Below, piece after piece: positions 6,660 to 10,171 of a stretch of DNA of 10,171 nucleotides (within the stretch, counting starts at the first letter, position 1; each line of letters begins with the position of its first letter). A model generated the notes under the pieces. It did not search any database. It was given only the letters and a program-made list of their open reading frames with translations, and was not told the DNA's origin. This stretch comes from Neisseriales bacterium (lineage in GTDB: Bacteria > Pseudomonadota > Gammaproteobacteria > Burkholderiales > UBA11063): assembly GCA_008017145.1 (NCBI GenBank), contig SSGY01000078.1, positions 1-10,171 of the forward strand. Direction: 5' to 3'. A program made the position numbers and the translations under genes.

Positions 6660-7805
6660 ATGTATGATATTACTGTAGTTGGTGGCGGTTTGGTTGGTGC
6701 TGCTTTTGCGCTTGATCTAACGCGCCAAAACCCGAAGCTCAGAATAATTCTAATTGAACGAAATCAGCCAGATTTTAGTCATAATCAAGATGGTTTTGAT
6801 AATAAAATCTATGCACTATCGCCTAAAAACTATCAGCATTTACAAAGTATGACTTCTGGTTTAGATGAAAAAAGGGTAGGAACGATTGAAGCGATGGATG
6901 TTCGCGGTAATCATGGTGGTAAAATTGAATTTGATCAGCATGATTGTCGTGGTAACTATTTGGCGAAGATTGTCGAATACCGTAATTTGCATCAAGCGGT
7001 TTATCGTGAATTAAGCAATTATAATAATGTTGAGTTTAAATTTACTAGTTTAGCTAAAATTGAGAATGAAGCAGAACTAGTTTCACTTTATGAAACAGAT
7101 GGTAGTAAGCTGGAAGCTAGATGGCTGGTAGCAGCGGATGGTGCAAATTCTTTTGTTCGCCAGCAGGTTGGATTTGATTTAGAGGAAATTCCTTATTATC
7201 AATCTGGTGTAGTTGCTAATTTTCGTTGTGAGCATGATCATCACAATATTGCGCGCCAGTGGTTTTTGGGCGAAGGTATTTTGGCATACCTACCGCTGCC
7301 AAATCAGCAGATTTCAATTGTCTGGTCAAGTAATGAGCCTGATGCTTTATTAAAACTAACAGCAGATGAGTTATGCTCCATGGTTGCAGAAGCTGGACAG
7401 TATAGTTTGGGTAAATTAGAGTTAATTACTCCAGCGCAAGCCTTTCCGCTTAAATTAAATTTGATTAAAAAATTTTATGCGGGAAGAGTTATCCTAATTG
7501 GTGATGCAGCACATACGATTCATCCTTTGGCAGGGCAAGGAGTTAATTTGGGCTTTGGTGATGCTTGGGAATTAGCTCAATTATTGGCATCTGGGGTTGA
7601 GAATTTAAACCCCGCTGAACTCGCTCGCTATAATTATAACCGTCTGGCAGAGGTTAGGAAAATGCAAATGACCTGTCATATGTTGCACCGTTTATTCCAT
7701 AATCGCTTGCCAGTAGTTGATAAATTGCGTAATCTTGGACTTAATTTAGCAAATCAAATAGCGCCACTTAAAAAGCTGATGATTAATTCCGCGATAAATT
7801 ATTAG
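6660..7805 (+). CDS. FAD-dependent hydroxylase of the UbiH/UbiF/VisC/COQ6 family
   Basis: The protein has 381 residues from the ATG at 6660. It carries the full set of family motifs: GGGLVG (8-13) with E33 closing the Rossmann strand, the ADG motif (159-161) in VAADGANSFVRQQVG, and the diagnostic GDAAHTIHPLAGQGVNLGFGD (281-301, written here in sections: GDAAHTIHPL, then AGQGVNLGFGD). Enzymes of this group add hydroxyls to the ring of ubiquinone precursors using FAD, NAD(P)H and oxygen. Compared with its neighbour, this copy has the standard GDAAH and ADG forms. It therefore probably performs a different ring hydroxylation (UbiI, UbiF or UbiM-type), and the sequence alone does not decide which. 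The 7-bp gap to the preceding gene indicates one operon. The in-frame TTG at 6642 would add six residues with no homology value. Confidence 0.85.
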   Translation: MYDITVVGGGLVGAAFALDLTRQNPKLRIILIERNQPDFSHNQDGFDNKIYALSPKNYQHLQSMTSGLDEKRVGTIEAMDVRGNHGGKIEFDQHDCRGNYLAKIVEYRNLHQAVYRELSNYNNVEFKFTSLAKIENEAELVSLYETDGSKLEARWLVAADGANSFVRQQVGFDLEEIPYYQSGVVANFRCEHDHHNIARQWFLGEGILAYLPLPNQQISIVWSSNEPDALLKLTADELCSMVAEAGQYSLGKLELITPAQAFPLKLNLIKKFYAGRVILIGDAAHTIHPLAGQGVNLGFGDAWELAQLLASGVENLNPAELARYNYNRLAEVRKMQMTCHMLHRLFHNRLPVVDKLRNLGLNLANQIAPLKKLMINSAINY

Positions 7806-7822
7806 AAAATTTTTGGTGATGC

Positions 7823-7831
7823 TGCTATAAT
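7823..7831 (+). promoter_or_regulatory. Extended -10 promoter of the dsbC-like pair
   Basis: TGCTATAAT gives a consensus -10 (7826-7831) with a TGn extension, beginning 18 bases after the stop of the hydroxylase gene. The -35 position (tagaaa) is poor. Transcription would start near 7838, about 23 nt before the ATG at 7861. No terminator separates it from the upstream operon, so read-through is also possible. Confidence 0.55.
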
Positions 7832-7860
7832 ACAACACTGCGATTATTTATATTTTTGAA

Positions 7861-8697
7861 ATGAAAGACCTTATGAAAAAATTACTCCTTGGCTTAATGG
7901 TAAGCGTGGCACTGGTTGCTTGTAATAATACGTCTAATTCTGCATCAGGTGCAAATGTTACTCCTGATCAAATTAAAGCAGATTTAGTTAAACAAGTTCC
8001 AGGATTAACTAAAGTGGATCAAGTTAATCCAACTAAAATTAGTGGGCTATATGAAGTTGTTGTTGGTCGTAAAATATTTTACGTGTCAACAGATGGTAAA
8101 TTAGCAGTATTTGGTAATATCGTTGACTTAGCAACCAAACAAAGCATTACTGAACAACGTATGCAAGATTTGGCTAAAGTTGATTTTAGCAAATTACCTC
8201 TTGATTTAGCAATTAAACAAGTTATTGGTGATGGTAGCCGTAAAATTGCGGTATTTACTGATCCAGATTGTCCTTATTGCAAAATGTTTGAAAAACAAGT
8301 TGTTCCTCAGTTAAATAATGTAACAGTTTATAGCTTCTTGTTCCCGTTGCCTATTCATCCGAATGCAGCATCTGACTCTAAGAAAATTTGGTGTAGTAAA
8401 GACCGTGTAGCAACATGGGCAGCTTGGATGCAAAAAGATACTCCATTACCAGCTAATACTTCATGTGATACTTCAGCACTTGATAAAGTAATGAAGCTTG
8501 GTACTGATGTTGTTCAAGTTGATGGTACTCCAACTATAGTTTTAGAAAATGGTCAGATTTTGCCAGGTATGCTACCAGCAGATCAACTAAATGCTAAATT
8601 AGATGAAATTTCTGGTAAAGCTCCGGCTGCATCTGCTCCTGTTTCTGCAGCACCAGCTCCAGCAGCTTCTGCTCCTGAGGCATCAGCTGCTAAATAG
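7861..8697 (+). CDS. dsbC: DsbC-type thiol:disulfide interchange lipoprotein
   Basis: The protein has 278 residues. A basic start, MKKLLLG, is followed by a hydrophobic run and the lipobox LVAC with Cys21, predicting a lipid-anchored protein facing the periplasm. Residues about 35-105 match the DsbC/DsbG N-terminal dimerisation domain. The thioredoxin-like domain has the active site CPYC (Cys137, Cys140) and the cis-proline in GTPT (Pro224). A second, probably structural, Cys pair (178 and 202) is as in DsbC. Such enzymes shuffle wrong disulfides in exported proteins and are kept reduced by DsbD-type partners, none of which is in this window. The last 27 residues are an Ala/Pro/Ser tail with PAASAP twice, not part of the usual fold. 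ATG 7873 is an alternative start that keeps the signal sequence. Neither start has a strong Shine-Dalgarno. A close paralogue follows. Confidence 0.88.
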   Translation: MKDLMKKLLLGLMVSVALVACNNTSNSASGANVTPDQIKADLVKQVPGLTKVDQVNPTKISGLYEVVVGRKIFYVSTDGKLAVFGNIVDLATKQSITEQRMQDLAKVDFSKLPLDLAIKQVIGDGSRKIAVFTDPDCPYCKMFEKQVVPQLNNVTVYSFLFPLPIHPNAASDSKKIWCSKDRVATWAAWMQKDTPLPANTSCDTSALDKVMKLGTDVVQVDGTPTIVLENGQILPGMLPADQLNAKLDEISGKAPAASAPVSAAPAPAASAPEASAAK

Positions 8698-8713
8698 TGA
8701 TTGTTGATTTATG

Positions 8714-8745
8714 ACAGGCTTGTTAATTTTTACAAGCCTGTTTTT
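8714..8745 (+). terminator. Intrinsic-terminator-like hairpin between the two dsbC genes
   Basis: ACAGGCTTGT (8714-8723) pairs perfectly over 10 bp with ACAAGCCTGT (8732-8741) around an 8-nt loop, and T5 (8741-8745) follows. It begins 16 bases after the first dsbC stop. It ends only four bases before the Shine-Dalgarno of the second gene, so it may terminate partially or act as an intercistronic stabilising structure. Confidence 0.8.
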
Positions 8746-8749
8746 ATTT

Positions 8750-8755
8750 GGAAGG
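8750..8755 (+). promoter_or_regulatory. Ribosome binding site of the second dsbC-like gene
   Basis: GGAAGG lies eight bases before the ATG at 8764. It fixes that start rather than the upstream in-frame TTG at 8701, which would place the hairpin inside the coding region and put a hydrophobic extension before the signal peptide. Confidence 0.8.
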
Positions 8756-8763
8756 TTAAAGAT

Positions 8764-9534
8764 ATGAAAAAATTAGTCCAAGCAAGTCTAATTGCTTGTT
8801 TAAGTTTAAGCTGTGCTGTTGCAACAGCCGCATCGGTAAGTGATTCAACAGCTGCTACGATTACTAAAAATTTGAAAGCTAATCTACCAGACTTAGCGAT
8901 AGATAAAATTGAATCAACGCCGCTTCCTGGTATTTATGAAATTGATTCAGGACGTAAGGTTTTTTATGTTGATGCTAGCGGGAATTACGCACTCATTGGT
9001 AATCTCCTTGATTTAACTACTAAAACTAGCTTGACTGAGCAACGATCAAATGACTTAAATCAAATTGACTGGAAAAAACTGCCAACTGATATAGCTATTA
9101 CGCGGGTTAAAGGTAATGGGACTAATAAAATTGCGATTTTTACGGATCCTGATTGTCCTTTCTGCAAGCGTCTTGAGGCTGAAACAACTAGTAAGCTAAA
9201 AGATGTAACAATTTATTACTTCCTGTTTCCATTAGCAATTCATCCTAATGCAGCGACTGACTCTAAGAAAATTTTGTGTGCAGAAAATCCAGAGAGTGCA
9301 ATGGTAGGATTTATGGCACATGGGCAAGGACTTGGTAAAAATGCTACTTGTGATAATGGTAAGAAGTTAACCCAAATGCAAGAAATTGGTACTAATTTAG
9401 TTCAGGTAACTGGTACGCCAACAATAGTATTGCCCAATGGTAGAATTGTTTCGGGGCTAGTTCCTGCAGATGCATTAAGCAGAATGATTGATCAAAATCA
9501 AGCTGAGTCAATAATAACTACAGCGAAAAAATAA
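8764..9534 (+). CDS. DsbC-type thiol:disulfide interchange protein, soluble periplasmic paralogue
   Basis: The protein has 256 residues from the ATG at 8764. A Sec signal peptide (MKKLVQ, a hydrophobic core, then ATA-A near residue 22) predicts export. A dimerisation-like N-domain (GIYEIDSGRKVFYVDASG) is followed by the thioredoxin-type domain with active site CPFC (Cys131, Cys134), cis-proline in GTPT (Pro219) and a second Cys pair (172 and 196), spaced 24 residues apart as in the upstream paralogue. Blocks such as FTDPDCP, FLFPL, IHPNAA and DSKKI are shared by both, so the genes arose by duplication. This copy lacks the Ala/Pro tail. LIAC at residues 9-12 looks like a lipobox, but only 11 residues precede the Cys, so a lipid anchor is unlikely. 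It is probably a disulfide isomerase or reductase of the periplasm with its own clients. Expression probably depends on read-through of the hairpin upstream. Confidence 0.87.
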   Translation: MKKLVQASLIACLSLSCAVATAASVSDSTAATITKNLKANLPDLAIDKIESTPLPGIYEIDSGRKVFYVDASGNYALIGNLLDLTTKTSLTEQRSNDLNQIDWKKLPTDIAITRVKGNGTNKIAIFTDPDCPFCKRLEAETTSKLKDVTIYYFLFPLAIHPNAATDSKKILCAENPESAMVGFMAHGQGLGKNATCDNGKKLTQMQEIGTNLVQVTGTPTIVLPNGRIVSGLVPADALSRMIDQNQAESIITTAKK

Positions 9535-9585
9535 ATAGTAGGAGTAATGTTGCAGATTAGTCTTAGCATATAAAATTAAGCATGT

Positions 9586-9607
9586 CAATCGCCATTTTTG
9601 GCGATTG
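9586..9607. repeat. Perfect 9-bp inverted repeat downstream of the second dsbC
   Basis: CAATCGCCA (9586-9594) and TGGCGATTG (9599-9607) form a stem with a T4 loop, and a few weaker pairs can extend it to 9582-9612. No T-run follows on either strand, so it is not a standard intrinsic terminator. It lies 51 bases after the dsbC stop and may protect or process the mRNA 3' end, or bind a protein. Confidence 0.6.
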
Positions 9608-9623
9608 TGCATAAACCTTAGAT

Positions 9624-9629
9624 TATAAT
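9624..9629 (+). promoter_or_regulatory. Possible -10 of the lipoprotein gene at 9712
   Basis: TATAAT (9624-9629) lies in a very AT-rich stretch, with further -10-like hexamers at 9634-9639 (TATACT) and 9639-9644 (TATAGT). None has a convincing -35 or TGn extension. If any is used, the terminator-like hairpin at 9661-9687 falls within the 5' leader of the lipoprotein transcript. Confidence 0.35.
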
Positions 9630-9660
9630 AAAATATACTATAGTTCATATTTATAGTTGG

Positions 9661-9687
9661 AAAGCATTTTTAATGAATGCTTTTTTT
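9661..9687 (+). terminator. Intrinsic-terminator-like hairpin directly upstream of the lipoprotein gene
   Basis: AAAGCATT (9661-9668) pairs over 8 bp with AATGCTTT (9676-9683) around a 7-nt loop. A T-run extends from 9681 to 9687. It could end the dsbC transcript 127 bases after its last stop codon, or attenuate the lipoprotein transcript. Only ten bases separate it from the AAGGA ribosome binding site. Confidence 0.75.
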
Positions 9688-9711
9688 ATTAATTTCTAAG
9701 GATGATGTGTA

Positions 9712-10171
9712 ATGCAACATGGTAAACTTACAACATGGCTAGTGCCACTTCTCGCTATTACGCTAGTGGGGTGCAGTGGCAGTGGTAGTACCAGTACAAA
9801 TCCAAGCAATGGCGGCGGTAATACTGGTAATCTGGCAAAACTTAGTCTAGTAGCACCAAGCTCTTTACCAGCTGGAGTTGCTATAAGCGTACCAATTGTC
9901 GTGACTAATAACGATGGCACAACGATTAATAATCTAAACTATGCAATTGATAGTGCGAGTAATACCACTGGAGCTACAATAACTTTTGAATCAGCAAGTG
10001 CTGCTTCATGTCAGATAATCGCTCCTAAAGCCAGTTGTACCCTAATGGCAGATATTGCTGCCACACCAGCATCTCATCCTGGTAGCTTTAATGTTGCAAC
10101 TAGCCAAGGTGCTGTTGCGTCTGTTTCTAAAGCAGTAACTGCTTCAAGCGTACTTTCGGTAGATGTTAATA
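9712..10171 (+). CDS. Secreted lipoprotein of unknown function, N-terminal part (3' end outside window)
   Basis: The ATG at 9712 has AAGGA at 9698-9702, nine bases upstream, and the frame stays open for 153 residues to the window end. MQHGKLTTW is followed by a hydrophobic run and the lipobox LVGC with Cys21, a clear type II signal peptide. After the Cys comes a flexible Ser/Gly/Asn/Thr linker (22-40). Beta-rich sequence follows, including SVPIVVTNNDGTTINNLNYAI in the region 59-79 and a pair of Cys (100 and 109) in a C-x8-C arrangement ending in CTL. This pattern resembles immunoglobulin-like repeat domains of bacterial surface proteins such as the choice-of-anchor type, but no family is recognised with certainty. 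The composition is low in charge and rich in Ala, Ser and Thr. It probably sits on the outer membrane or cell surface. The role is unknown and the rest of the gene is missing. Confidence 0.8.
   Translation, partial: MQHGKLTTWLVPLLAITLVGCSGSGSTSTNPSNGGGNTGNLAKLSLVAPSSLPAGVAISVPIVVTNNDGTTINNLNYAIDSASNTTGATITFESASAASCQIIAPKASCTLMADIAATPASHPGSFNVATSQGAVASVSKAVTASSVLSVDVN

Noticed and set aside
8791..8799. LIAC in the second dsbC signal peptide as a lipobox
   Set aside because: The Cys is residue 12, which leaves too short an n- and h-region; a Sec cleavage site near residue 22 fits better.
9696..9920. Minus-strand open frame of 74 codons
   Set aside because: It is antisense to the lipoprotein gene at 9712, which has a good ribosome binding site and a lipobox.

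Overview
The window is an AT-rich stretch of bacterial chromosome with ordinary, densely packed housekeeping genes. Several features point to a Gram-negative proteobacterium: a lipoprotein and a secreted thiol-disulfide isomerase of the DsbC type, two UbiH/UbiF/COQ6-family hydroxylases of ubiquinone synthesis, an MscS channel and a FUSC transporter. The trigger factor and the UbiH variant motifs (AEGG, GNSAQ) look most like betaproteobacterial, possibly Neisseriales-like, proteins. That placement comes from remembered family patterns, not from a search. No mobile element, CRISPR array, tRNA or rRNA was seen.

Layout: (1) 1-1237, plus strand: the 3' part of a polysaccharide/oligosaccharide flippase, overlapping by 8 bp a GNAT acetyltransferase of the RimJ/RimL type. 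(2) 1245-3567, minus strand: an MscS-type mechanosensitive channel followed by a FUSC-family membrane protein, also overlapping by 8 bp, with an extended -10 promoter at 3605-3613. (3) 3568-3819: a divergent intergenic region with a short palindrome, a perfect DnaA-box 9-mer and the promoter of tig. (4) 3820-5124: tig (trigger factor), closed by a clear intrinsic terminator. (5) 5192-7805: a tightly spaced set of a Dabb-domain protein and two FAD-dependent UbiH-like hydroxylases. (6) 7861-9534: two adjacent DsbC paralogues, the first a predicted lipoprotein with an Ala/Pro/Ser tail, the second a soluble secreted form. A terminator-like hairpin sits between them. (7) 9712-end: the N-terminal part of a secreted lipoprotein of unknown function, with another terminator-like hairpin directly upstream of its ribosome binding site.

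The genes serve mainly envelope and folding functions: trigger factor folds nascent chains in the cytosol, the DsbC pair repairs disulfides in the periplasm, the UbiH pair supplies respiratory quinone (which also accepts electrons in disulfide formation), and MscS/FUSC handle membrane stress and export. That functional link is inference. No clearly new system is visible. The most interesting points are the DsbC duplication with different predicted anchoring, two intrinsic-terminator hairpins placed immediately before Shine-Dalgarno sequences, and the isolated DnaA box in front of tig.
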